64,000 nt of DNA from Hexactinellida sp. DTS-2022 (GCA_028753945.1 JAPNXP010000002.1:2604001-2668000), one strand, 5' to 3'; numbered from the stretch's first letter, positions 1-14,020 are shown. Numbers and translations are program-made. Notes: generated from the letters alone by a model not told the origin.

Positions 1-221
1 TGTTGATTGAGTTAGTGGTGTTTAGGGCACTGTTAGGACACTTTTGATGATAAATACTTCATATCATCAAAAGAAACAACTGGTAACGCCCGTAAACCAT
101 TCATTTATCATTTTGATAGTTTTTGACAGTCATTGCACTCAAAAATTGCTTTTTCTCGTTATTAGGCTCATAAATGAATGTTGATTGATTTAGTGGTGTT
201 TTAGTGGCACTGTTGGGACAC

Positions 222-252
222 TTTTGATGATAAATACTTCATATCATCAAAA
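222..252. repeat. Representative monomer dyad (outer inverted repeat)
   Basis: TTTTGATGAT at 222-231 is the exact reverse complement of ATCATCAAAA at 243-252, with the 11-nt spacer AAATACTTCAT between them. The same 9-10-bp perfect inverted repeat sits in the middle of a large share of the monomers across the window, so this entry stands for a recurrent element. Some classes carry a one-base break (TTTTGTTGAT on the left arm). In monomers with the spacer AAATACATCAT an overlapping inner dyad, ATGAT-AAATAC-ATCAT, is also possible. The arms could form a cruciform or bind a dimeric protein; the sequence does not tell which. Confidence 0.85.
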
Positions 253-519
253 GAAACATCTGGTAAACGTCCTTAAACCATTCATTAATTATTTTGGTAG
301 TTTCTGACAGTTATTGCACACAAAAATTGCTTTTTCTCGTTATTAGGCTCTTAAATGAATGTTGATTCAGTTAGTGGTGTTTTAGTGGTACTGTTAGGAA
401 TTCTTTGTTGATAAATACTTCATATCATCAAAAGAAACAACTGGTGAACGTCCTTAAACTATTCATTAATAATTTTTGTAATTTTTGACAGTCATTGCAC
501 ACTAAATTGGTATTTCTTG

Positions 520-1100
520 TTATTAGTCTCTAAAATGAATGTAAATTGAGTGAATGGTGTCTCAGTGGCACTGTTAGGACACTTTTCATGATAAATACTT
601 CATATCATCAAATGAAACTACTAGAAACGTCCTTAAACAAAGAATTTATCAATTTGTGAGTTTTTGACAGTCATTGCTCACAAAAATTGCTTTTTCTCGT
701 TATTAGGCTCACAAATGAATGTTGATTGAGTTAGTGGAGTTTCAGTGGCACTGTTTGGACACCTTTGATGATAAATACTTCATATCATCAAAAGAAACAA
801 CTGATAACGCCCGTAAACCATTCATTTCTCATTTTGATAGTTTTTCACAGTCATTGCACACAAAAATTGGTTTTTCTCGATTTTAGGGTCTTAAATGAAT
901 GTTGATTGAGTTAGTGGTGTTTGAGTGGCACTGTTAGGACACATTTGATGATAAATATATCATATCATCAAAAGAAACAACCGGTAACGTCCTGATACCA
1001 TTAATCTATCAATTTGGGAGTTTTTGATTTTCATTGCACATAAAAATTAGTATTTCTCGTTATTAGGCTCTTAAATGAATGATGAATGAGTTAGTGGAGT
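520..1100 (+). repeat. 8-monomer-spaced duplicated segment, copy 1
   Basis: Three consecutive monomers recur at about 1959-2540, offset 1439 (8 monomers). Shared markers are GTGAATGGTGT, AACAAAGAATTTATC, GCACTGTTTGGACACC, CATTTCTCATTTTGATAG with TTTTTCACAG, and the start GATGAATGAGTTAGTGG of the next monomer. The two copies differ by scattered substitutions, so this HOR is older than those between 4 and 44 kb. Confidence 0.7.
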
Positions 1101-1958
1101 TTTAGTGGCACTGTTAGGACACCTTTGTTGATAAATACTATTTATAATCAAACGAAACAACTGGAAACGTCCTTAAACCATTATTATATCAATTTGGGAG
1201 TTTTTGAAAGTCAATGCACTCCAAACTTGGTTTTACTCGTTATTGGGCTCTTAATTGAATGTAAATTGAGTGAGTGGTGTTTCAGTGGCACTGTTAGGAC
1301 ACATTTGATGCTAAATACATCATATCATCATAAGAAACAACTGGTAAAGTCCGTAAACCATTCATTTATCATTTTGATAGTTTTTGACAGTCATTGCACA
1401 CAAAAATTGGTTTTTCTCGTTATTTGGCTGTTAAATGAATGTTTATTGACTTAGTGGTGTTTTAGTGGCACTGTTAGGACACCTTTGTTGATAAATACTT
1501 CATATCATCAAAAGAAACATCTGGTAACGTCCGTAAACATTCATTTATCATTTTGGAAATTTTTGACAGTCTTTGCCCCCAAAATTTTGTTTTTCTCAAT
1601 ATTAGGCTCTTAAATGAATGTAAATTGAGTGAGTTGTGTTTCAGTGGCACTGTTAGGACACTTTTCATGATAAATACTTCATATCATCAAATGAAACTAC
1701 TAGAAACGTCCTTAAAAAAGAATTTATCAATTTGGGAGTTTTTGACAGTCATTGCTCACAAAAATTGCTTTTTCTCGTTATTAGGATCTTAAATGGATGT
1801 TGATTGAGTTAGTGGAGTAACAGTGGCACTATTAGGACACTTTTGATGGTAATACATCTTATCATCAAGAAGAAACTACTGGAAACGTCCTGAATCCATT
1901 AATCTATCAATTTGGGAGTTTTTGATAGTCATTGCACACAAAAATTGGTTTTTCTCGT

Positions 1959-2540
1959 TATTAGTCTCTTAAATGAATGTAAATAGAGTGAATGGTGTTT
2001 CAGTGGCATTGTTAGGACACTTTTGATGATAAATACCTCATATCATCAAACGAAACTACTAGAAACGTCCTTAAACAAAGAATTTATCAATTTGTTAGTT
2101 TTTGACAGTCATTGCTCACAAAAATTGCTTTTTCTCAATATTAGGCTCACAAATGAATGTTGATTGAGTAAGTGGAGTTTCAGTGGCACTGTTTGGACAC
2201 CTTTGATGATAAATACTTCATATCATCAAAAGAAACAACTGGTAACGCCCGTAAACCATTCATTTCTCATTTTGATAGTTTTTCACAGTCATTGCACACA
2301 AAAATTGGTTTTTCTCGATTTTAGGCTCTTAAATGAATGTTGATTGAGTTAGTGGTGTTTGAGTGGCACTGTTAGGACACATTTGATGATAAATATATCA
2401 TATCATCAAAAGAAACAACCGGTAACGTCCTGATACCATTAATCTATCAATTTGGGAGTTTTTGATTTTCATTGCACATAAAAATTGGTATTTCTCGTTA
2501 TTAGGCTCTTAAATGAATGATGAATGAGTTAGTGGAGTTT
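1959..2540 (+). repeat. 8-monomer-spaced duplicated segment, copy 2
   Basis: Partner of the segment at about 520-1100. It ends where the next monomer switches class: TTTCAGTGGCACTG here against TTTTAGTGGCACTG with TACTATTTATAATC in the first copy. Confidence 0.7.
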
Positions 2541-3591
2541 CAGTGGCACTGTTAGGACACTTTTGATGATAAATACATCATATCATCAAAAGAAACAAGT
2601 GGTAACGTCCGTAAACCATTCATTTATCTTTTTGGTAATTATTGACAGAAATTGCACACAAAATTTGGTTTTTCTCGTTGGGCTAGTAAATGAATGTTGA
2701 TTGAGTTAGCGGTGTTTAGTGGTACTGTTAGGACAGCTTTATTGACTAATACTTCATATCATCAAAAGAAACATCTGGCAAACGTCCTTAAACCATTAAT
2801 ATATCAATTTGGGAGTTTTTGACAGTCATTGCACACTAAATTGGTTTTTCTCGTTATTGGTCTCTTAAATGAATGTAAATTGAGTGAATTGGGTTTCAGT
2901 GGCATTGTTAGGAATCTTTTGATGATAAATCCCTCGTATCATCCAACGAAACAACTAGAAACGTCCTTAAAAAAGAAATTATCAATTTGGTAGTTTTTTA
3001 CAGTCATTGCTCACAAAAATTGCTTTTTCTCGTTATTAGGCTCTTAAATGAATGTTGATTGAGTTAGTGGAGTTACAGTGGCACAATTAGGACACTTTTG
3101 ATGGTAATACATCATATCATCAAAAGAAACAACTGGAAACGTCCTGAATCCATTAATCAATCAATTTGGGAGTTTTTGATAGTCATTGAACACAAAAATT
3201 GGTTTTTCTCGTTATTAGGCTCTTAATTGAATGTAAATTGAGTGAGTGGTGTTTCAGTGGCACTGTTAGGACAAATTTGATGATAAATATATCATATGAT
3301 CAAAAGAATCAACTGGTAACGTCCTGAAGCCATTAATCTAACAATTTGGGAGTTTTAGATAGTCATTGCACATAAAAATTGGTTTTTCTCGATATTTGGC
3401 TCGCAAATGAATGTTGATTGAGTTAGTGGTGTTTTAGTGGCACTCTTAGGACACTTTTGTTGATAAATACATCATATCATCATAAGAAACAACTGGTGAC
3501 GCCCGTAAACCATTCATTTATCATTTTGATTTTTTTTAGCAGTCGTTGCTCACAAAAATTGCTTTTTCTCGTTATTAGGCACATAAATGAA

Positions 3592-4490
3592 TGTTGATTG
3601 AGTTAGTGGTGTTTAGGGCACTGTTAGGACACTTTTGATGATAAATACTTCATATCATCAAAAGAAACAACTGGTAACGCCCGTAAACCATTCATTTATC
3701 ATTTTGATAGTTTTTGACAGTCATTGCACTCAAAAATTGCTTTTTCTCGTTATTCGGCTCATAAATGAATGTTGATTGATTTAGTGGTTCTTTTAGTGGC
3801 ACTGTTGGGACACTTTTGATGATAAATACTTCATATCATCAAAAGAAACATCTGGTAAACGTCCTTAAACCATTCATTAATTATTTTGGTAGTTTCTGAC
3901 AGTTATTGCACACAAAAATTGCTTTTTCTCGTTATTAGGCTCTTAAATGAATGTTGATTCAGTTAGTGGTGTTTTAGTGGTACTGTTAGGACACCTTTGA
4001 TGATAAATACATCATATCATCAAAAGAAACAACTGGTGAACGTCCTTAAACCATTCATTAATAATTTTTGTAGTTTTTGACAGTCATTGCACACTAAATT
4101 GGTTTTTCTTGTTATTATTCTCTAAAATGAATGTAAATTGAGTGTATGGTGTCTCAGTGGCATTGTTAGGACACTTTTGATGATAAATACCTCATATCAT
4201 CAAATGAAACAACTAGAAACGTCCTTAAACAAAGAATTTATCAATTTGTGAGTTTTTGAAAGTCATTGCTCACAAAAATTGCTTTTTCTCGTTATTAGGC
4301 TCACAAATGAATGTTGATTGAGTTAGTGGAGTTTCAGTGGCACTGTTTGGACACCTTTGATGATAAATACTTCATATCATCAAAAGAAACAACAGGTAAC
4401 GCCCGTGAACCATTCATTTCTCATTTTGATAGTTTTTCACAGTCATTGCACACAAAAATTGGTTTTTCTCGATATTAGGCTCTTAAATGA
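3592..4490 (+). repeat. Five-monomer block duplicated from window start
   Basis: Positions 1-about 900 recur here at an offset of 3591 (20 monomers). Both copies run through the same class order: GTTTAGGGCACTG; GATTTAGTGG with TTTCTGACAGTTATTGC; GATTCAGTTAGTGG; GTGTCTCAGTGGCA; GCACTGTTTGGACACC. Divergence begins at about 4490, where this copy continues with GAGTTACAGTGGCACAATTAGG. The first four monomers recur again at 5931-6651. Confidence 0.8.
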
Positions 4491-5930
4491 ATGTTGATTG
4501 AGTTAGTGGAGTTACAGTGGCACAATTAGGACACTTTTGATGGTAATACATCATATCATCAAAAGAAACAACAAGAAACGTCCTGAATCAATTAATCAAT
4601 CAATTTGGGAGTTTTTGATAGTCATTGAACACAAAAATTGGTTTTTCTCGTTATTAGGCTCTTAAATGAATGTTGATTGAGTTAGTGGTGTTTAGTGGCA
4701 CCTTTAGGACACCTTTGTTGATAAATACTTTTTATAATCAAACGAAACAACTGGAAACGTCCTTAAACCATTATTATATCAATTTGGGAGTTTTTGAAAG
4801 TCAATGCACTCCAAACTTGGTTTTACTCGTTATTGGGCTCTTAATTAAATGTAAATTGAGTGAGTGGTGTTTCAGTGGCACTGTTAGGACACCTTTGATG
4901 CTAAATACATCATATCATCATAAGAAACAACTGGTGACGCCCGTAAACCATTCATTTATCATTTTGATAGTTTTTGGCAGTCGTTGCTCACAAAAATTGC
5001 TTTTTCTCGTTATTAGGCTCATAAACGAATGTTGATTGAGTTAGTGGTGTTTTAGGGCACTGTTAGGACACTTTTGATGATAAATACTTCATATCATCAA
5101 AAGAAACAACTGGTAACGCCCGTAAACCATTCATTTATCATTTTGATAGTTTTTGACAGTAATTGCACTCAAAAATTGCTTTTTTCTCGTTATTAGGCTC
5201 ATAAATGAATGTTGATTGATTTAGTGGTGTTTTAGTGGCACTGTTTGGACACTTTTGATGATAAATACTTCATATCATCAAAAGAAACATCTGGTAAACG
5301 TCCTTAAACCATTCATTAATTATTTTGGTAGTTTCTGACAGTCATTGCACACAAAAATTGCTTTTTCTAGTTATTAGGCTCTTAAATGAATGTTGATTCA
5401 GTTAGTGGTGTTTTAGTGGTACTGTTAGGAAACCTTTGTTGATAAATACTTCATATCATCAAAAGAAAAATCTGGTAAACGTCCTTAAACCATTCATTAA
5501 TTAATTATGTAGTTTTTGACAGTCATTACACACAATAATTGCTTTTTCTCGCTATTAGGTTATTAAATGAATGTCGATTGAGTTAGTGGAGTTTCAGTGG
5601 CACTGTTAGGACACTTTTGATGATAAATACATCATATCATCACAAGAAACATCTGGTAACCTCCGTAAACCATTCATTAATCATTTTGATAGTTTTTGAC
5701 AGTCATTGCACACAAAAATTGCTTTTTCTCGTTATTAGGCTCTTAAATGAATGTTGATTCAGTTAGTGGAGTTTCAGTGGCACTGTTAGGACACCTTTGA
5801 TGATAAATACATCATATCATCAAAAGAAACAACTGGTAACGCAAGTAAACCATTCATTTATCATTTTGATAGTTTTACAGTCATTGCACACAAAAATTGC
5901 TTTTTCTCGTTATTAGACTCTTAAATGAAT
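4313..5930 (+). repeat. 9-monomer HOR unit, copy 1
   Basis: This 1618-bp unit recurs almost unchanged at 6652-8270 and 8271-9890. It starts with the monomer marked GCACTGTTTGGACACC and AACAGGTAACGCCCGTGAACC, followed by the CACAATTAGG monomer, the CTTTTTATAATC monomer and the GATGCTAAATAC monomer. It ends with the GCAAGTAAACC monomer. Four monomers (5931-6651) separate it from copy 2, giving a 13-monomer spacing (2339 bp). Confidence 0.85.
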
Positions 5931-6651
5931 GTTGATTGAGTTAGTGGAGTTTCAGTGGCACTGTTAGGACACCTTTGATGATAAATACATCATATCATCA
6001 AAAGAAACAACTGGTAACGCCCGTAAACCATTCATTTATCATTTTGATAGTTTTTGACAGTCATTGCACTCAAAAATTGCTTTTTCTCGTTATTAGGCTC
6101 ATAAATGAATGTTGATTGATTTAGTGGTGTTTTAGTGGCACTGTTGGGACACTTTTGATGATAAATACTTCATATCATCAAAAGAAACATCTGGTAAACG
6201 TCCTTAAACTATTCATTAATTATTTTGGTAGTTTCTGACAGTTATTGCACACAAAAATTGCTTTTTCTCGTTATTAGGCTCTTAAATGAATGTTGATTCA
6301 GTTAGTGGTGTTTTAGTGGTACTGTTAGGAAATCTTTGTTGATAAATACTTCATATCATCAAAAGAAACAACTGGTGAACGTCCTTAAACCATTCATTAA
6401 TAATTTTTGTAGTTTTTGACAGTCATTGCACACTAAATTGGTTTTTCTTGTTATTAGTCTCTAAAATGAATGTAAATTGAGTGAATGGTGTCTCAGTGGC
6501 ATTGTTAGGACACTTTTGATGATAAATACCTCATATCATCAAACGAAACAACTAGAAACGTCCTTAAACAAAGAATTTATCAATTTGTGAGTTTTTGAAA
6601 GTCATTGCTCACAAAAATTGCTTTTTCTCGTTATTAGGCTCACAAATGAAT

Positions 6652-8270
6652 GTTGATTGAGTTAGTGGAGTTTCAGTGGCACTGTTTGGACACCTTTGAT
6701 GATAAATACTTCATATCATCAAAAGAAACAACAGGTAACGCCCGTGAACCATTCATTTCTCATTTTGATAGTTTTTCACAGTCATTGCACACAAAAATTG
6801 GTTTTTCTCGATATTAGGCTCTTAAATGAATGTTGATTGAGTTAGTGGAGTTACAGTGGCACAATTTGGACACTTTTGATGGTAATACATCATATCATCA
6901 AAAGAAACAACAAGAAACGTCCTGAATCAATTAATCAATCAATTTGGGAGTTTTTGATAGTCATTGAACACAAAAATTGGTTTTTCTCGTTATTAGGCTC
7001 TTAAATGAATGTTGATTGAGTTAGTGGTGTTTAGTGGCACCTTTAGGACACCTTTGTTGATAAATACTTTTTATAATCAAACGAAACAACTGGAAACGTC
7101 CTTAAACCATTATTATATCAATTTGGGAGTTTTTGAAAGTCAATGCACTCCAAACTTGGTTTTACTCGTTATTGGGCTCTTAATTAAATGTAAATTGAGT
7201 GAGTGGTGTTTCAGTGGCACTGTTAGGACACCTTTGATGCTAAATACATCATATCATCATAAGAAACAACTGGTGACGCCCGTAAACCATTCATTTATCA
7301 TTTTGATAGTTTTTGGCAGTCGTTGCTCACAAAAATTGCTTTTTCTCGTTATTAGGCTCATAAACGAATGTTGATTGAGTTAGTGGTGTTTTAGGGCACT
7401 GTTAGGACACTTTTGATGATAAATACTTCATATCATCGAAAGAAACAACTGGTAACGCCCGTAAACCATTCATTTATCATTTTGATAGTTTTTGACAGTA
7501 ATTGCACTCAAAAATTGCTTTTTTCTCGTTATTCGGCTCATAAATGAATGTTGATTGATTTAGTGGTGTTTTAGTGGCACTGTTTGGACACTTTTGATGA
7601 TAAATACTTCATATCATCAAAAGAAACATCTGGTAAACGTCCTTAAACCATTCATTAATTATTTTGGTAGTTTCTGACAGTCATTGCACACAAAAATTGC
7701 TTTTTCTCGTTATTAGGCTCTTAAATGAATGTTGATTCAGTTAGTGGTGTTTTAGTGGTACTGTTCAGGAAACCTTTGTTGATAAATACTTCATATCATC
7801 AAAAGAAACATCTGGTAAACGTCCTTAAACCATTCATTAATTAATTATGTAGTTTTTGACAGTCATTACACACAATAATTGCTTTTTCTCGCTATTAGGT
7901 TATTAAATGAATGTCGATTGAGTTAGTGGAGTTTCAGTGGCACTGTTAGGACACTTTTGATGATAAATACATCATATCATCACAAGAAACATCTGGTAAC
8001 CTCCGTAAACCATTCATTAATCATTTTGATAGTTTTTGACAGTCATTGCACACAAAAATTGCTTTTTCTCGTTATTAGGCTCTTAAATGAATGTTGATTC
8101 AGTTAGTGGAGTTTCAGTGGCACTGTTAGGACACCTTTGATGACAAATACATCATATCATCAAAAGAAACAACTGGTAACGCAAGTAAACCATTCATTTA
8201 TCATTTTGATAGTTTTACAGTCATTGCACACAAAAATTGCTTTTTCTCGTTATTAGACTCTTAAATGAAT
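6652..8270 (+). repeat. 9-monomer HOR unit, copy 2
   Basis: Nearly identical to 4313-5930. Small differences are visible, for example GGTACTGTTCAGGAAACC against GGTACTGTTAGGAAACC, and GATGACAAATAC against GATGATAAATAC. It is followed directly by copy 3, without the four intervening monomers. The locus therefore shows the 13-monomer form and its 9-monomer deletion derivative side by side. Confidence 0.85.
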
Positions 8271-9890
8271 GTTGATTGAGTTAGTGGAGTTTCAGTGGCA
8301 CTGTTTGGACACCTTTGATGATAAATACTTCATATCATCAAAAGAAACAACAGGTAACGCCCGTGAACCATTCATTTCTCATTTTGATAGTTTTTCACAG
8401 TCATTGCACACAAAAATTGGTTTTTCTCGATATTAGGCTCTTAAATGAATGTTGATTGAGTTAGTGGAGTTACAGTGGCACAATTAGGACACTTTTGATG
8501 GTAATACATCATATCATCAAAAGAAACAACAAGAAACGTCCTGAATCAATTAATCAATCAATTTGGGAGTTTTTGATAGTCATTGAACACAAAAATTGGT
8601 TTTTCTCGTTATTAGGCTCTTAAATGAATGTTGATTGAGTTAGTGGTGTTTAGTGGCACCTTTAGGACACCTTTGTTGATAAATACTTTTTATAATCAAA
8701 CGAAACAACTGGAAACGTCCTTAAACCATTATTATATCAATTTGGGAGTTTTTGAAAGTCAATGCACTCCAAACTTGGTTTTACTCGTTATTGGGCTCTT
8801 AATTAAATGTAAATTGAGTGAGTGGTGTTTCAGTGGCACTGTTAGGACACCTTTGATGCTAAATACATCATATCATCATAAGAAACAACTGGTGACGCCC
8901 GTAAACCATTCATTTATCATTTTGATAGTTTTTGGCAGTCGTTGCTCACAAAAATTGCTTTTTCTCGTTATTAGGCTCATAAACGAATGTTGATTGAGTT
9001 AGTGGTGTTTTAGGGCACTGTTAGGACACTTTTGATGATAAATACTTCATATCATCAAAAGAAACAACTGGTAACGCCCGTAAACCATTCATTTATCATT
9101 TTGATAGTTTTTGACAGTAATTGCACTCAAAAATTGCTTTTTTCTCGTTATTCGGCTCATAAATGAATGTTGATTGATTTAGTGGTGTTTTAGTGGCACT
9201 GTTTGGACACTTTTGATGATAAATACTTCATATCATCAAAAGAAACATCTGGTAAACGTCCTTAAACCATTCATTAATTATTTTGGTAGTTTCTGACAGT
9301 CATTGCACACAAAAATTGCTTTTTCTCGTTATTAGGCTCTTAAATGAATGTTGATTCAGTTAGTGGTGTTTTAGTGGTACTGTTCAGGAAACCTTTGTTG
9401 ATAAATACTTCATATCATCAAAAGAAACATCTGGTAAACGTCCTTAAACCATTCATTAATTAATTATGTAGTTTTTGACAGTCATTACACACAATAATTG
9501 CTTTTTCTCGCTATTAGGTTATTAAATGAATGTCGATTGAGTTAGTGGAGTTTCAGTGGCACTGTTAGGACACTTTTGATGATAAATACATCATATCATC
9601 ACAAAAAACATCTGGTAACCTCCGTAAACCATTCATTAATCATTTTGATAGTTTTTGACAGTCATTGCACACAAAAATTGCTTTTTCTCGTTATTAGGCT
9701 CTTAAATGAATGTTGATTCAGTTAGTGGAGTTTCAGTGGCACTATTAGGACACCTTTGATGATAAATACATCATATCATCAAAAGAAACAACTGGTAACG
9801 CCCGTAAACCATTCATTTATCATTTTGATAGTTTTTGCAGTCATTGCACACAAAAATAGGTTTTCCTCGTTATTAGACTCTTAAATGAAT
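8271..9890 (+). repeat. 9-monomer HOR unit, copy 3
   Basis: Tandem with copy 2 and shares its private TGTTCAGGAAACC variant, so these two are the most recent pair. The final two monomers (from about 9740) switch to the AACGCCCG / TTTTTGCAGTC / AATAGGTTTTCC type that dominates the following region. A recombination junction therefore lies in the last 150-200 bases. Confidence 0.8.
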
Positions 9891-12581
9891 GTTGATTCAG
9901 TTAGTGGAGTTTCAGTGGCACTGTTGGGACACCTTTGATGATAAATACATCATATCATCAAAAGAAACAACTGGTAACGCCCGTAAACCATTCATTTATC
10001 ATTTTGATAGTTTTTGCAGTCATTGCACACAAAAATAGGTTTTCCTCGTTATTAGACTGGTAAATGAATGTTGATTGAGTTAGTGGTGTTTAGTGGCACC
10101 TTTAGGACACCTTTGTTGATAATACTTTTTATAATCAAACGAAACAACTGTAAACGTCCTTAAACCATTAATATATCAATTTGGGAGTTTTTGAAAGTCA
10201 ATGCACTCCAAACTTGGTTTTACTCGTTATTTGGCACTTAATTAAATGTATATTGAGTGAGTGGTGTTTCAGTGGCACTGTTAGGACAAATTTGATGATA
10301 AATATATCATATGATCAAAAGAAACAACTGGTAACGTCCTGAAGCCATTAATCAATCAATTTGGGAGTTTTTGATAGTCATTGCACATAAAATTGGTTTT
10401 TCTCGATATTTGGCTCGCAAATGAATGTTGATTGAGTTAGTGGTGTTTTAGTGGCACTATTAGGACACTTTTGTTGATAAATACTTCATATCATCAAAAG
10501 AAACATCTGGTAAACGTCCTTAAACCATTCAATTATCATTTTGATAGTTTTTGAATGTCATTGCAAACAAAAATTGGTTTTTCTCGTTATTAGGCTCATA
10601 AATGAATGTTGATTGAGTTAGTGGAGTTTCAGTGGCACTGTTAGGTCACCTTTGATGATAAATACATTATATCATCAAAAGAAACAACTGGTAACGCCCG
10701 TAAACCATTCATTTATCATTTTGATAGTTTTTGCAGTCATGGCACACAAAAATAGGTTTCCTCGTTATTAGACTGGTAAATGAATGTTGATTGAGTTAGT
10801 GGTGTTTAGTGGCACCTTTAGGACACCTTTGTTGATAAATACTTTTTATAATCAAACGAAACAACTGGAAACGTCCTTAAACCATTAATATATCAATTTG
10901 GGAGTTTTTGAAAGTCAATGCACTCCAAACTTGGTTTTACTCGTTAATTGGCACTTAATTGAATGTAAATTGAGTGAGTGGTGTTTCAGTGGCACTGTTA
11001 GGACAAATTTGATGATAAATATATCATATGATCAAAAGAAACAACTGGTAACGTCCTAAAGCCATTAATCTATCAATTTGGGAGTTTTTGATAGTCATTG
11101 CACATAAAAATTGGTTTTTCTCGATTTTTGGCTCGCAAATGAATGTTGATTGAGTTAGTGGTGTTTTAGTGGCACTCTTAGGACACTTTTGTTGATAAAT
11201 ACTTCATATCATCAAAAGAAACATCTGGTAAACGTCCTTAAACCATTCAATAATCATTTTGATAGTTTTTGACTGTCATTGCAAACAAAAATTGGTTTTT
11301 CTCGTTATTAGGCTCATAAATGAATGTTGATTGAGTTAGTGGTGTTTTAGTGGCACTGTTAGGACACCTTTGATGATAAATACTTCATATCATCAAAAGA
11401 AACATCTGGCAAACGTCCTTAAACCATTCATAATTATTTTGGTAGTTTTTGACAGTCATTGCACACAAAAATTGGTTTTTCTCGTTATTAGGCTCTTAAA
11501 TGAATGTTGATTCAGTTAGTGGAGTTTCAGTGGCACTGTTAGGACACCTTTGATGATAAACACATCATATCATCAAAAGAAACAACTGGTAACGCCCGTG
11601 AACCATTCATTTCTCATTTTGATATTTTTTCACAGTCATTGCACACAAAAATTGGTTTTTCTCGATATTAGGCTATTAAATGAATGTTGAATGAGTTAGT
11701 GGAGTTACAGTGGCACAATTAGGACACTTTTGATGGTAATACATCATATCATCAAAAGAAACAACAAGAAACGTCCTGAATCAATTAATCAATCAATTTG
11801 GGAGTTTTTGATAGTCATTGAACACAAAAATTGGTTTTTCTCGTTATTAGGCTCTTAAATGAATGTTGATTGAGTTAGTGGTGTTTAGTGGCACCTTTAG
11901 GACACCTTTGTTGATAAATACTTTTTATAATCAAACGAAACAACTGGAAACGTCCTTAAACCATTATTATATCAATTTGGGAGTTTTTGAAAGTCAATGC
12001 ACTCCAAACTTGGTTTTACTCGTTATTGGGCTCTTAATTGAATGTAAATTGTGTGAGTGGTGTTTCAGTGGCACTGTTAGGACACCTTTGATGCTAAATA
12101 CATCATATCATCATAAGAAACAACTGGTGACGCCCGTAAACCATTCATTTATCATTTTGATAGTTTTTGGCAGTCGTTGCTCACAAAAATTGCTTTTTCT
12201 CGTTATTAGGCTCATAAACGAATGTTGATTGAGTTTGTGGTGTTTTAGGGCACTGTTAGGACACTTTTGATGATAAATACTTCATATCATCAAAAGAAAC
12301 ATCTGGTAAACGTCCTTAAACCATTCATTAATTATTTTGGTAGTTTCTGACAGTCATTGCACACAAAAATTGCTTTTTCTCGTTATTAGGCTCTTAAATG
12401 AATGTTGATTCAGTTAGTGGAGTTTCAGTGGCACTGTTAGGACACCTTTGATGATAAATACATCATTTCATCAAAAGAAACAACTGGTAACGCAAGTAAA
12501 CCATTCATTTATCATTTTGATAGTTTTACAGTCATTGCACACAAAAATTGCTTTTTCTCGTTATTAGACTCTTAAATGAAT
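9891..12581 (+). repeat. Mixed 4-monomer and 18-monomer spaced satellite
   Basis: About 15 monomers. The CTGGTAAATGAATG / TTTAGTGGCACC / CTTTTTATAATC monomer recurs about 718 bases apart (near 10070 and 10790), a 4-monomer step. The block at about 11690-12230 repeats the 8460-8990 block at an offset of about 3235 (18 monomers). No gene seen. Confidence 0.75.
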
Positions 12582-14020
12582 GTTGATTCAGTTAGTGGAG
12601 TTTCAGTGGCACTGTTGGGACACCTTTGATGATAAATACATCATATCATCAAAAGAAACAACTGGTAACGCCCGTAAACCATTCATTTATCATTTTGATA
12701 GTTTTTGCAGTCATTGCACACAAAAATAGGTTTTCCTCGTTATTAGACTGGTAAATGAATGTTGATTGAGTTAGTGGTGTTTAGTGGCACCTTTAGGACA
12801 CCTTTGTTGATAAATACTTTTTATAATCAAACGAAACAACTGGAAACGTCCTTAAACCATTAATATATCAATTTGGGAGTTTTTGAAAGTCAATGCACTC
12901 CAAACTTGGTTTTACTCGTTAATTGGCACTTAATTGAATGTAAATTGAGTGAGTGGTGTTTCAGTGGCACTGTTAGGACAAATTTGATGATAAATATATC
13001 ATATGATCAAAAGAAACAACTGGTAACGTCCTAAAGCCATTAATCTATCAATTTGGGAGTTTTTGATAGTCATTGCACATAAAAATTGGTTTTTCTCGAT
13101 TTTTGGCTCGCAAATGAATGTTGATTGAGTTAGTGGTGTTTTAGTGGCACTCTTAGGACACTTTTGTTGATAAATACTTCATATCATCAAAAGAAACATC
13201 TGGTAAACGTCCTTAAACCATTCAATTATCATTTTGATAGTTTTTGACTGTCATTGCAAACAAAAATTGGTTTTTCTCGTTATTAGGCTCATAAATGAAT
13301 GTTGATTGAGTTAGTGGTGTTTTAGTGGCACTGTTAGGACACCTTTGATGATAAATACTTCATATCATCAAAAGAAACATCTGGCAAACGTCCTTAAACC
13401 ATTCATTAATTATTTTGGTAGTTTCTGACAGTCATTGCACACAAAAAATGCTTTTTCTCGTTATTAGGCTCTTAAATGAATGTTGATTCAGTTAGTGGTG
13501 TTTTAGTGGTACTGTTCAGGAAACCTTTGTTGATAAATACTTCTTATCATCAAAAGAAACATCTGGTAAACGTCCTTAAACCATTCATTAATTAATTATG
13601 TAGTTTTTGACAGTCATTACACACAATAATTGCTTTTTCTCGCTATTAGGTTATTAAATGAATGTCGATTGAGTTAGTGGAGTTTCAATGGCACTGTTAG
13701 GACACTTTTGATGATAAATACATCATATCATCACAAAAAACATCTGGTAACCTCCGTAAACCATTCATTAATCATTTTGATAGTTTTTGACAGTCATTGC
13801 ACACAAAAATTGCTTTTTCTCGTTATTAGGCTCTTAAATGAATGTTGATTCAGTTAGTGGAGTTTCAGTGGCACTGTTAGACACCTTTGATGATAAATAC
13901 ATCATTTCATCAAAAGAAACAACTGGTAACGCAAGTAAACCATTCATTTATCATTTTGATAGTTTTACAGTCATTGCACACAAAAATTGCTTTTTCTCGT
14001 TATTAGACTCTTAAATGAAT
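12582..14020 (+). repeat. 8-monomer HOR unit
   Basis: A 1439-bp unit starting with the monomer marked GCACTGTTGGGACACC. It recurs in expanded form at 14021-15818 and in part from 15819 to about 16870. The order is: AATAGGTTTTCC monomer; CTTTTTATAATC monomer; ATATCATATGATC monomer; GCACTCTTAGG monomer; two GTGTTTTAGTGG monomers, the second with TGTTCAGGAAACC; GTCGATTGAG monomer; GCAAGTAAACC monomer. Confidence 0.8.

Noticed and set aside
4670..5035. 121-codon reading frame repeated at 7009, 8628, 11863, 17795 and 20309
   Set aside because: It spans two satellite monomers, shows no domain or composition expected of a protein, and other monomer classes stop in the same frame. Its copies follow the HOR pattern, not selection on protein.
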